From the NCBI RefSeq assembly GCF_002252505.1, contig NZ_NNRL01000163.1, positions 687,981 through 751,980 of the forward strand: a stretch of DNA of 64,000 nt. Direction: 5' to 3'. Positions 29,899-38,199 of this stretch are shown here, piece after piece. Source of the stretch: Brucella grignonensis. GTDB taxonomy: Bacteria > Pseudomonadota > Alphaproteobacteria > Rhizobiales > Rhizobiaceae. Position 1 is the first letter of the stretch; each line of letters begins with the position of its first letter. Under the pieces are notes generated by a model. It ran no database searches. It had not been told where the DNA came from and saw nothing but the letters and a program-made list of their open reading frames with translations. The translations under genes were made by a program, and so were the position numbers.

Positions 29899-30501
29899 AT
29901 GACAATTCTCAGGAAGCCAAACCAGGAGCAGGGTTTCTTGAACGGGCAATTCCTGCTCGCAATGCCCGGAATGAGCGACGAGCGTTTCGCCCGCGCAGTG
30001 GTCTATATTTGTGCCCATTCTGAAGAGGGCGCGATGGGTTTCATCATTAATCAGGTCCAGCCGGTTGGGTTTCCCGATCTCCTTCGTCAGATTGGTGTCA
30101 TTGGCGATGAGGATCTGATCATGCTACCGGCGCGCGCGCAGCATATGGTTATCCGCGATGGTGGACCTGTCGATCGAACCCGCGGTTTCGTGTTGCATAC
30201 CGACGACTATATGGTCGATTCCACCATGCCGGTTACAGAAGACGTTTGTCTCACAGCAACGGTCGATATTCTGCGTGCGATCTATGGAGGCAATGGGCCA
30301 ACGCAAGCATTGATGACCCTGGGTTACTCTGGCTGGGCACCCGGACAGCTCGATCTGGAATTTGCAGAGAACGGCTGGCTGACATGCCCGGCGCCGATGG
30401 ATATGCTGTTTGATAGCGATATTGTCGGAAAATACGACAGACTGATGGCCCGGATGGGGATCGACATGACCCGGCTCGTTTCTGAAGCCGGTCATGCCTG
30501 A
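29899..30501 (+). CDS. yqgE: YqgE/AlgH family protein (UPF0301)
   Basis: 200 residues with [35 protein letters not shown] and [15 protein letters not shown], diagnostic of UPF0301. The biochemical role is unknown; AlgH influences alginate expression in Pseudomonas. The frame opens at 29653, but the ATG at 29899 gives the family N-terminus. Confidence 0.92.
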   Translation: MTILRKPNQEQGFLNGQFLLAMPGMSDERFARAVVYICAHSEEGAMGFIINQVQPVGFPDLLRQIGVIGDEDLIMLPARAQHMVIRDGGPVDRTRGFVLHTDDYMVDSTMPVTEDVCLTATVDILRAIYGGNGPTQALMTLGYSGWAPGQLDLEFAENGWLTCPAPMDMLFDSDIVGKYDRLMARMGIDMTRLVSEAGHA

Positions 30502-30526
30502 ATAATTATCGTGTAAGAATAAGACT

Positions 30527-30632
30527 TAGAGCGGCTCCAGTTAAGACTGAATCGTTGGAGCCGCTCTAGCTATTTGTTTGTACGCATTATCCTACGCAAA
30601 AGCGCTTCGCACTTTATGCTGGAAATGCTTTA
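30527..30632. repeat. Bru-RS-like composite palindromic repeat
   Basis: 'B' half AGAGCGGCTCCAGTTAAGAC...GGAGCCGCTCTA, then the 'A' half in reverse (GCATTAT ... GGAAATGCTTTA). It fills the gap between the convergent yqgE and the GGDEF/EAL gene and its last bases are the stop codon of the latter. Confidence 0.8.
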
Positions 30633-33530
30633 AGCCGCAGCCGCGTCCAGCTGTTCTCGGATCATACGCGTTGCGTCTTCCCGACTTGATGGCTCGCCGA
30701 ACATAAAGCTCTGCACATACTCACAGCCCATTTGACGCAACTGAAGCGCGTCACTTTCGCTGTCGACACCTTCAGTCACGACGGCAAGGCCGAGATCATG
30801 CGCCATACTGACGATGGAGCGCAGGAGTGTCGCCTTTTGTGGCTGATCACCTTTAACGAACGAGCGGTCGATCTTGATGATATCGAACGGAAAGCGCGTC
30901 AGATAGGCAAGTGAAGAATAGCCGGTGCCGAAATCGTCAAGTGACAGGCCCACACCCATGGTCTTGAGCCGTGCAAGAACATGGGCCGACTGTTCCGGAT
31001 TTTCCATCAGCACAGATTCGGTCAGCTCCAGCTTGAGACTGCCGGGCGTGAGATGAATGCGTGAGAGAACCGAGCGCACATCATTGATCAGATCCTGCCG
31101 GATCAACTGCGTGCTCGACAGATTAACGGACACAAACAGATCGAGCTTGGGGAACTGTTCCTGCCATGCATACAGATCTTCCGCCGCACGCTGAATGGCG
31201 AACAGTCCAAGCTGCACGATCAGGCCAGAGCTTTCGGCAATCGGAATAAATTCGGAAGGAGAAATGCCGCCACGGCGCGGATGCTCCCAGCGCATTAGCG
31301 CTTCAAAGCCTGCGATAGTGCCTTCATCAAGCCGAACAATTGGCTGATAGACCAGGCTGATTTCATCGCGTTCAAGGGCGCGCCGCAAATCAGACTCCAG
31401 TTGCAGCTTGTCACTGCCGATTGCTCGGAATGCCGGACGGAACGGCTCAATGCGGTCGCCGCCGAAGCGTTTGGCCTGATGCATGGCCAGTTCGGCGTCT
31501 TTGACAAAATCCTCCGCTGAGGCAGCGGTTTTCGTCCATGTGATCAGGCCGACCGATGCCGTTAGCACGATTTCACGCTTGGCATAGGCAATCGGCGAGC
31601 GGACTGCCTGGCGCAAAGCTTCAGCAAAGGATGCGATGCGCCCCGGATCGCTTTCAGACGCGAGCAGAAGTCCAAATTGATCGGATGACAAGCGCGACAG
31701 TGTATCCTGTGGCTTCATAAGGCGCGACAGACGACGTGAGATAGTAAGTAGGATCGTGTCACCAGCTGACATGCCAAGGCTGTCATTGACCTGCTTGAAA
31801 CGGTCTATATCGATGATGAAAACGGTCGGGTGTAACTTGCTTTCGCCGCGCGCCATGTTCATCACATTGCTGAGACGATCAAGGAACAGCTCACGATTGG
31901 GCAGGCCGGTAAGATTGTCGTGCACGGCGTCATGCAACAGGCGTTCTTCAGCTTTTTTCTGCTCTGTCACATTGACCAGCGTGCCGACACAGCGAACGAT
32001 TTCGCCATCTGAGCCGATGACAGGACGGGCACGCAGTGCATACCAGTGATAATGGCCGTCATTGGCGCGCAGGCGGAAAATTTGGCCGATGCGCCCGCGA
32101 CGGTTCTCAAGAATGGCGTCAAGTGTGGAACGGAAACGGTCGCGATCATCTGCGTGCATGGCGGGTAGCCAGTTTCGCACGGGACCCTGCAGTGAACTTG
32201 CAGTGTTTCCGAGATAATTCGCGATGTCTGGCGTCGTAACAACGCGGTCACGCGGTACGTCCCAATCCCAGACAATGTCTCCAGCGCCAATGACAGCCAG
32301 CGCCTGCCTTTCCATGTCTGAAAGCAGGCCCTGTTGAAGCGCGCCGCCGGAAAAAGCGTGCTGCATGACTGTGAAGCCGATCAGAAGCACAATGAGGACG
32401 AGTCCGCCGCCGAGGGCGGGTTGGACAATATCGTTGTCGAGCTGGCCAGAGACTGCCATCCAGGCACCGAGCAGCCATATGAGCGTAAGCAGCCAGGCGG
32501 GAATAAGCATTACCGCTCGGTCGTAGCCTTTGACTGCCAGATAGCCGATAATGAAGATACCGGAAGCCACTGTGAGTGCCAGCGACATGCGTGCAATACC
32601 CGAGGCAACCGGCGGATCGAATACCGCGACGCCCGCGAGCGCTAAAAGCCCCAACACCCATGTCACCGCGCCATAGCTGAAATGATCATGCCATCGGTTG
32701 AGATTGAGATAGGTGAACAGAAAAATCACCAGAGAGGCGGCCAGTGCTACTTCGGTGCCCGCTCGCCATACCTGCTCGTTTCCGGGGGTGATCTCCATCA
32801 GCTTGTTCCAGAAGCCGAAGTCGACACAAATATAAGCCAACACAGCCCATGCGAGCGCTGCAGTCGCCGGGAACAGCGAGGTTCCCTTGACGACGAAGAG
32901 GATCGTTAAGAACAGCGCGAGAAGGCCGGAAATACCCAACAGAATGCCGCGATAAAGCGTGTAGGAGTTGACCGCATCTTTGTACGCTTCAGGCTCCCAC
33001 AGATAGAGCTGGGGAAGATTATGCGAAGAGAGTTCCGCAACGAACGTGACGACCGTGCCCGGATTGAGCGTAATGCGAAAAACATCGGCATCTGCACTCG
33101 GCTGGCGGTCGAGCGCAAAGCCCTCACTCGGCGTAATGGATGAAATACGTTGTGACCCCAGATCAGGCCAGATCACACCTGAGCCGACAAGGCGGAAGTG
33201 CGGAGCCACGATCAGGCGGTCAATCTGCTCGTCTGTGGGATTGGCAATGGAAAAAGCGGCCCAGTCACCGGACGCGTTGGAATTAGGATCGGCTTGCACC
33301 TCGATACGGCGCACAATGCCATCTGCACCGGGGGCGGTGGAAACCTGTACGCTTTCACCCTGATTGCGCAGCAGCTCAACAGCGCGCGTAAGATCAAGGG
33401 CGGTGTCTTCTTTCGATATTTTTATAGGCTCAACAGCAAAAGCATGAATCGTTGAAAATATCACAATGGCAATGAACGCGGAGACAATCCGCGTGAAGGC
33501 TGAAAAAAACCTGTCTGTAAGACCGTTCAC
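30630..33530 (-). CDS. bpdB: Membrane GGDEF/EAL protein, probable c-di-GMP phosphodiesterase
   Basis: 966 residues: signal or anchor helix (1-32), a periplasmic sensor part, about seven membrane helices (200-400, 7TM-DISM style), a PAS/PAC domain (~415-540), GGDEF (~545-705) and EAL (~715-960). The GGDEF signature is replaced by RLSSDQFG, so it should not make c-di-GMP. The EAL domain keeps FEALMRWEHP, ELTESVLM, LDDFGTGYSSLAYL and DIIKIDRSF and looks active. The order EAL-lipoprotein-thrC-M16-GNAT-GGDEF/EAL matches my memory of Brucella bpdA...bpdB; the symbol rests on that memory. Its start overlaps the acetyltransferase stop. Confidence 0.85.
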   Translation of the reverse strand: MNGLTDRFFSAFTRIVSAFIAIVIFSTIHAFAVEPIKISKEDTALDLTRAVELLRNQGESVQVSTAPGADGIVRRIEVQADPNSNASGDWAAFSIANPTDEQIDRLIVAPHFRLVGSGVIWPDLGSQRISSITPSEGFALDRQPSADADVFRITLNPGTVVTFVAELSSHNLPQLYLWEPEAYKDAVNSYTLYRGILLGISGLLALFLTILFVVKGTSLFPATAALAWAVLAYICVDFGFWNKLMEITPGNEQVWRAGTEVALAASLVIFLFTYLNLNRWHDHFSYGAVTWVLGLLALAGVAVFDPPVASGIARMSLALTVASGIFIIGYLAVKGYDRAVMLIPAWLLTLIWLLGAWMAVSGQLDNDIVQPALGGGLVLIVLLIGFTVMQHAFSGGALQQGLLSDMERQALAVIGAGDIVWDWDVPRDRVVTTPDIANYLGNTASSLQGPVRNWLPAMHADDRDRFRSTLDAILENRRGRIGQIFRLRANDGHYHWYALRARPVIGSDGEIVRCVGTLVNVTEQKKAEERLLHDAVHDNLTGLPNRELFLDRLSNVMNMARGESKLHPTVFIIDIDRFKQVNDSLGMSAGDTILLTISRRLSRLMKPQDTLSRLSSDQFGLLLASESDPGRIASFAEALRQAVRSPIAYAKREIVLTASVGLITWTKTAASAEDFVKDAELAMHQAKRFGGDRIEPFRPAFRAIGSDKLQLESDLRRALERDEISLVYQPIVRLDEGTIAGFEALMRWEHPRRGGISPSEFIPIAESSGLIVQLGLFAIQRAAEDLYAWQEQFPKLDLFVSVNLSSTQLIRQDLINDVRSVLSRIHLTPGSLKLELTESVLMENPEQSAHVLARLKTMGVGLSLDDFGTGYSSLAYLTRFPFDIIKIDRSFVKGDQPQKATLLRSIVSMAHDLGLAVVTEGVDSESDALQLRQMGCEYVQSFMFGEPSSREDATRMIREQLDAAAA

Positions 33531-34132
33531 GAGCGTTCAACCTTGCCATTGGTCATGCGTATGTCGCTTTCTAAAAGGGCGAATAGCAGGTGATCCTGCC
33601 AGAAGCCGTTTATCTTGAGATAGGAGCGCAACAGTCCTTCTCTCTGAAATCCGGCTTTTTCGAGAAGCCGTATCGAACGTACATTATGGGGAATACAGGC
33701 AGCTTCAATCCGGTGCAACCTCAGTTCCCCGAAAGCAAAGGGGATAACCATTGATAAGGCTTCGGTCATATAGCCCTGGCCAGCGACGGATACACCGCTC
33801 CAATAGCCGATCATACCGCTCTGGCCGACACCGCGTCTGATGTTGCCAAGGGTAATTCCCCCTAAAAGCCGATTGTCGCCGTTACGGAAAATAAAAAACG
33901 GATAGCCGGTGCCATCGGACATTTCTTCCTGTACGCGCCGCAGCCGATGGCGGAAAGCGCTTTTGGTCAGGTCGTCGTCGGCCCAGGTCGGTTCCCATGG
34001 GGTAAGAAAGGCGCGGCTCTGCTCGCGCACATTGGCCCAACTTGCAAAGTCGGTCATCAAGGGTTCGCGCAAGTAAATGCGCTTCCCACGAAGGATTGTC
34101 GGATTGCTGCGCCGGAATGGCAGGCCGATCAT
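33527..34132 (-). CDS. GNAT acetyltransferase, RimJ/RimL type
   Basis: 201 residues, similar to ribosomal protein N-acetyltransferases: RLRRVQEEM, YPFFIFRNGDNRLLGGITLGNI, GYWSGVSVAGQGYMTEAL (acetyl-CoA loop) and PHNVRSIRLLEKAGFQREGLL. The substrate cannot be assigned. AGGA before the ATG at 34132. Its stop overlaps the start of the GGDEF/EAL gene by an ATGA, so the two are coupled. Confidence 0.85.
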   Translation of the reverse strand: MIGLPFRRSNPTILRGKRIYLREPLMTDFASWANVREQSRAFLTPWEPTWADDDLTKSAFRHRLRRVQEEMSDGTGYPFFIFRNGDNRLLGGITLGNIRRGVGQSGMIGYWSGVSVAGQGYMTEALSMVIPFAFGELRLHRIEAACIPHNVRSIRLLEKAGFQREGLLRSYLKINGFWQDHLLFALLESDIRMTNGKVERS

Positions 34133-34262
34133 GCGGGTTCCTGTTTTGAGGAGGGCGGTGAAGGAAATAGGACAGTAAGGCATCAGGGCAATATGCTTAT
34201 CTCCTGAAACCCGTTGTACTATCCCGTGTTGCCAACGTTCCTATCCTTTATGCCTTACTGCA

Positions 34263-35555
34263 TTAAACGGCAATCTTCCTCGCATGCGCGCTGGTCGAGA
34301 GAGCATCGGTGAGTCCCTCGAAGCCCATTAGACGCCCAACGGGTCCAACACCTGCAATCGTCGGCTTGCTGTCGAGGAATAAACGTCCGGCAAGATCGCT
34401 CAGTCGTTCTGGTGTAATGAGCGAAAGGCGCTCCATCAATTCGCTGTTTGCGACCGGACGGCCATAGAGCAAGAACTGACGTGCAATCTGTCCCGCACGG
34501 CTTGCAGCGCTTTCCTGCGACATAAGCAGGCTTGCGCTGTACTGCGCACGGGCGCGATTGACTTCCTCAATGCCGATGGAATCCGCTGCTTTGTGCAGCT
34601 CGTCGATAATGACCGGTAGTAGCTCTACGAGTTCATCGCGACCAGTCGCAGCATGGATGCCGAACAGACCCGTATCGGAAAAGCCCCAATGGAAAGCGTA
34701 GACCGAATAACAAAGGCCGCGCTTTTCACGCACTTCCTGAAATAGCCGCGAAGACATGCCGCCGCCGAGGATCATGGAAAGAAGTTGCGAGGCATAGAAG
34801 TCACGCACATGATAGGCACGGCCTTCAAAGCCGATCAGTACCTGTGCATCCATCAACTCGCGATTTTCGCGGAAATCACCACCAACATAGGTCGCGAGAT
34901 CGAGCGTTGGCGCGGTATTGTGTGCGCGGAAACCGCCGAGACGTTTTTCCACTTCCTTAACGAATTGATCGTGATCGATGCCGCCTGCTGCTGTCACCAC
35001 CATGCGATCGGCGCTGTATTGTTCATCGATATACTGGCGCAAGTCGTCCGAAGTGAAAGACATGACCGTATCAGGTTCACCAAGAATGGCGCGTCCGATT
35101 GGCTGATGGCGATAGGCAGTTTCGGTAAAGCGGTCGAAAACAATATCATCAGGTGTGTCGTGCGCAGCACCGATTTCCTGCATGATGACCTGCTTTTCGC
35201 GTTCAAGCTCAGCTTCATCGAACTTCGAAGCGGTCAGAATATCTGAGAGGATGTCGATCGCCAGAGGCATGTCGTTGCGCAGGACACGCGCATAGTAAGA
35301 CGTGGTCTCGACGCTTGTCGCAGCATTGATTTCGCCGCCGACATTTTCGATGTCCGAGGCAATCTGCCAAGCGGTCCGCTTGTCTGTGCCCTTGAAAGCC
35401 ATATGCTCAAGCAGATGGGCGATGCCGTGCCGATCCGGAGCTTCGTTTCGTGCGCCTGCCTTGACCCAGATACCCAACGCGACGCTTTCCACATGCGGCA
35501 TGTTATCTGTAGCAATGGTCAAGCCATTGGAAAGACGCGTTACTTCAACACCCAT
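34263..35555 (-). CDS. M16 family zinc peptidase (processing-peptidase-like)
   Basis: 430 residues. The inverted zinc motif HLLEHMAFKGT (His-x2-Glu-His) near residue 46 and the distal Glu region ELEREKQVIMQEIG are intact, so it should be an active subunit related to mitochondrial processing peptidase beta. Near neighbours in Rhizobiales also place it downstream of thrC. ATG at 35555 chosen; a GTG two codons upstream has the better spaced GGGAG. A palindromic repeat lies between it and thrC. Confidence 0.93.
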   Translation of the reverse strand: MGVEVTRLSNGLTIATDNMPHVESVALGIWVKAGARNEAPDRHGIAHLLEHMAFKGTDKRTAWQIASDIENVGGEINAATSVETTSYYARVLRNDMPLAIDILSDILTASKFDEAELEREKQVIMQEIGAAHDTPDDIVFDRFTETAYRHQPIGRAILGEPDTVMSFTSDDLRQYIDEQYSADRMVVTAAGGIDHDQFVKEVEKRLGGFRAHNTAPTLDLATYVGGDFRENRELMDAQVLIGFEGRAYHVRDFYASQLLSMILGGGMSSRLFQEVREKRGLCYSVYAFHWGFSDTGLFGIHAATGRDELVELLPVIIDELHKAADSIGIEEVNRARAQYSASLLMSQESAASRAGQIARQFLLYGRPVANSELMERLSLITPERLSDLAGRLFLDSKPTIAGVGPVGRLMGFEGLTDALSTSAHARKIAV

Positions 35556-35603
35556 AAGCACAATGCTCCCATAGTCCCATTCGGGTTACCGTTCTTAATT
35601 CCC

Positions 35604-35646
35604 TTAGAGCGCCGGGCGTCCTTCTGGACGCAAAAGGACGCTCTAA
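35604..35646. repeat. Palindromic repeat in the thrC-M16 gap
   Basis: TTAGAGCG/CGCTCTAA outer arms and GCGTCC/GGACGC inner arms with an unpaired middle. Related to the 'B' half elsewhere in its TAGAGCG ends. Confidence 0.6.
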
Positions 35647-35724
35647 CTCATTTAAACTACGCATCGTGCTTTCCAAAACTCGATTCCGATTTTTGGGCCG
35701 ATGCGGTAGAAGAGCACGCGCATT

Positions 35725-37116
35725 TTATGCCCGAGAATGACGGCGAACATATTCTTCCACGATTTTCAGGTCGTTGTGAAGAACTGTGAAACTTTCTTTT
35801 CGTTGCATCAAGTCCGAAAGCCATGCGGGAAGTTCCGGGTTAATGCCGCTCGCAGCCTTTACGGCATCGGGAAATTTTGCCGGGTGAGCTGTCGCCAGCA
35901 CCACCATCGGCGCACTCCCGGACACTTTTTCGCGAGCGACCTTAACTGCAATCGCCGAGTGCGGATCAAGCAGATAACCATCTGCTTCCAGCACGGATTT
36001 AATGGTTTGTGCAGTTTCCTCGACCGTAGAACGGCCCGCTGAAAACTCGTTGCGTATGGCGGAAAGTGGCTTCTCAGAGATAGTGAAACCGCCCGATTGC
36101 TTCAGGCTCTGCATCAGACCACGCACTGCAGCCGCATCGCGGCCATGTGCTTCAAACAATAAACGCTCGAAATTGGACGAAATCTGGATGTCCATCGAAG
36201 GCGATGTTGTTTGTTCAACGCCACGCATTTCGTAAGCACCACTGTCCAGCGTGCGCGCGAGGATGTCGTTGTCGTTGGTCGCGATGATGAGTTGATCGAT
36301 CGGCAGGCCCATCTTCTTGGCGACGAAGCCTGCAAAAATATCACCGAAATTGCCGGTTGGCACTGTGAAGGACACAGCACGATCAGGTGCGCCAAGGCTC
36401 AATGCTGCTGTGAAATAGTAGACCACCTGTGGCATGATACGCGCCCAGTTGATCGAGTTCACACCAGAAAGTGAAATCGCATCACGGAATTCGAGATCGT
36501 TGAACATGCCTTTGACCAGGTTTTGGCAGTCATCGAAATTACCTTCGATGGACAGGGCATGAACGTTGGAAAAGCCGGAACTGGTCATCTGGCGCTGCTG
36601 CACCGGCGATACACGACCATTCGGGAACAGGATGAAAATATCGGTATTGTCGCGGCTGCCAAAAGCCTCGATAGCCGCGCCGCCTGTGTCGCCGGAAGTG
36701 GCGCCGACAATCGTGGCGCGCTCACCGCGCTGGGCCAGCACATAATCCATCATGCGAGCGAGAAGCTGCATGGCGACATCTTTGAAGGCAAGCGTCGGGC
36801 CGTGGAACAGTTCAAGAATGAACTCATTCGAACCCGTCTGAATGAGTGGACAGACCGCATCGTGACGGAACGAACCATAGGCTTCACGCACCATACGCTC
36901 GAAATCAGCCTGCGGAATCTCGCCGTCGATGAAAGGCGTCAGCACAGCCAGCGCGATATCCACATAGGATTTTCCGCGCAAATCGCGAATTTGTTCCGGG
37001 GTGAATTGCGGGTATTCCTGAGGAAGATAGAGGCCGCCATCGCGGGCAAGTCCGGCGAGCAAAGCGTCGCTGAACCCCAGAACAGGTGCTTCGCCGCGCG
37101 TGCTGATATATTTCAT
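35725..37116 (-). CDS. thrC: Threonine synthase
   Basis: Pyridoxal-phosphate enzyme turning O-phosphohomoserine into threonine. It carries MKYISTRGEAPVLGFSDALLAGLA at the N-terminus, the PLP-Lys motif GPTLAFKDVAMQLLARMM, and GATSGDTGGAAIEAF for phosphate binding. 463 residues from the ATG at 37116, which has AAGG upstream; five codons further is another ATG with no ribosome site. Type II enzyme, yeast-like. Divergent from the lipoprotein gene. Confidence 0.96.
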   Translation of the reverse strand: MKYISTRGEAPVLGFSDALLAGLARDGGLYLPQEYPQFTPEQIRDLRGKSYVDIALAVLTPFIDGEIPQADFERMVREAYGSFRHDAVCPLIQTGSNEFILELFHGPTLAFKDVAMQLLARMMDYVLAQRGERATIVGATSGDTGGAAIEAFGSRDNTDIFILFPNGRVSPVQQRQMTSSGFSNVHALSIEGNFDDCQNLVKGMFNDLEFRDAISLSGVNSINWARIMPQVVYYFTAALSLGAPDRAVSFTVPTGNFGDIFAGFVAKKMGLPIDQLIIATNDNDILARTLDSGAYEMRGVEQTTSPSMDIQISSNFERLLFEAHGRDAAAVRGLMQSLKQSGGFTISEKPLSAIRNEFSAGRSTVEETAQTIKSVLEADGYLLDPHSAIAVKVAREKVSGSAPMVVLATAHPAKFPDAVKAASGINPELPAWLSDLMQRKESFTVLHNDLKIVEEYVRRHSRA

Positions 37117-37313
37117 CTCAAAGGCCTTCATTTCGGGTCGAGGCGGATTTTAGCCGCATAATGCAATAGAGCGTCCCTAAAAAAGCCGCAAGAATTAAAG
37201 CATCCTTGTAGGGATGGGGGTTGCTCTTGGCGACAAAAAACAGGAAAACACCCTCACGCTATGCATCGCATGGTGGTATAGAACAGGTCGATCAGTGCAG
37301 GGAAGCCCGGTTT

Positions 37314-37880
37314 ATGCAGAAAGCATTACAGAATCGTTCATCGTTGTTTCCAGTCTTTGCAACGGTTTTGCTCGCAGCACTCGCAGGCTGCACAACAAGT
37401 GGCACGCAGAAAACTGCGGATGGCGCACTGACAGACGCTGGCCAGGCACGCATCAAGGAATCGGAGTTGCGCGCTTTCTGCCCGACAGTTTCGTTGCGTG
37501 ACGGCACAGCCTATTTCAATACCTATGAAAAGGGTGGCGATAAGGATGCAAGCCGCGTCATTTATCAGGCGGCGTTGACCGATACGACCCGTTCTTGCCA
37601 GTACACTGATGGAACAATCAGTCTTGACGTTGCTGCAGCAGGCAAGGTCGTGCCCGGTCCGAAATACAAGAGCGGTAACATCACCATGCCAGTCCGCGTT
37701 GCAGTCACTCAGGGCGACAAGGTGATTTATTCCAAGCTGCACAAGCAGACCGTGAATGTGACCAGCAGTGGTGCGACGCAATTCGTATTCAACGACAAGG
37801 GAATCTCGATTCCGTCAGATAGCGCTCGCAGTGTCCAGATTTTTGTGGGCTTCGATGAAGGTCCGTACAACACGAAATAG
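37314..37880 (+). CDS. Lipoprotein of unknown function
   Basis: 188 residues with a lipobox LLAALAGC after a short signal (Cys26 lipidated), so it is an outer- or inner-membrane lipoprotein facing the periplasm. A mostly beta-rich mature domain follows (AYFNTYEKGGDKDASRVIYQAALTD region, FVGFDEGPYNTK at the end) with Cys in RSCQYTDG. I recognise no named family. AGGGAAG precedes the ATG at 37314; the open frame from 37221 is less likely. A strong terminator follows. Confidence 0.8.
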   Translation: MQKALQNRSSLFPVFATVLLAALAGCTTSGTQKTADGALTDAGQARIKESELRAFCPTVSLRDGTAYFNTYEKGGDKDASRVIYQAALTDTTRSCQYTDGTISLDVAAAGKVVPGPKYKSGNITMPVRVAVTQGDKVIYSKLHKQTVNVTSSGATQFVFNDKGISIPSDSARSVQIFVGFDEGPYNTK

Positions 37881-38199
37881 ATGCTGAGCTTGGGCGCGTG
37901 TTTCGGCACCGTTGCTAAAATGTAGCTGAGATCATAAGGGGTGCACGCTGCTATCGCGTGCACCCCTTTTTTTATCTTGCAGTTTGATCGCGCTTGTTAT
38001 TTATAGTACTGATAATTCTCGCGGGTTTATATTATATATTATTTAGATATCTCTTCTGAGAATTTAAATTTGGCTTTCTTATAAAGAATATTGGAAATAT
38101 TTGTTGTGTCCTTCATTTGAATTTATGCGTCATATTGGCGCGAAAAGGATATTCTAAACTGGTTTCCCTATTGTCGATATTGTAACGGCAGGTTTTCTA
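37881..38199. other. A/T-rich region between the lipoprotein gene and the EAL gene
   Basis: 319 bases: the lipoprotein terminator first, then about 200 bases of strongly A/T-rich DNA (TTTATATTATATATTATTTAG) ending in the start of the EAL gene. Likely holds its promoter; H-NS/MucR-type silencer binding is possible but unproven. Confidence 0.5.
37934..37975 (+). terminator. Lipoprotein gene terminator
   Basis: AAGGGGTGCACGC/GCGTGCACCCCTT with an eight-base loop and a run of seven T. Confidence 0.92.
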
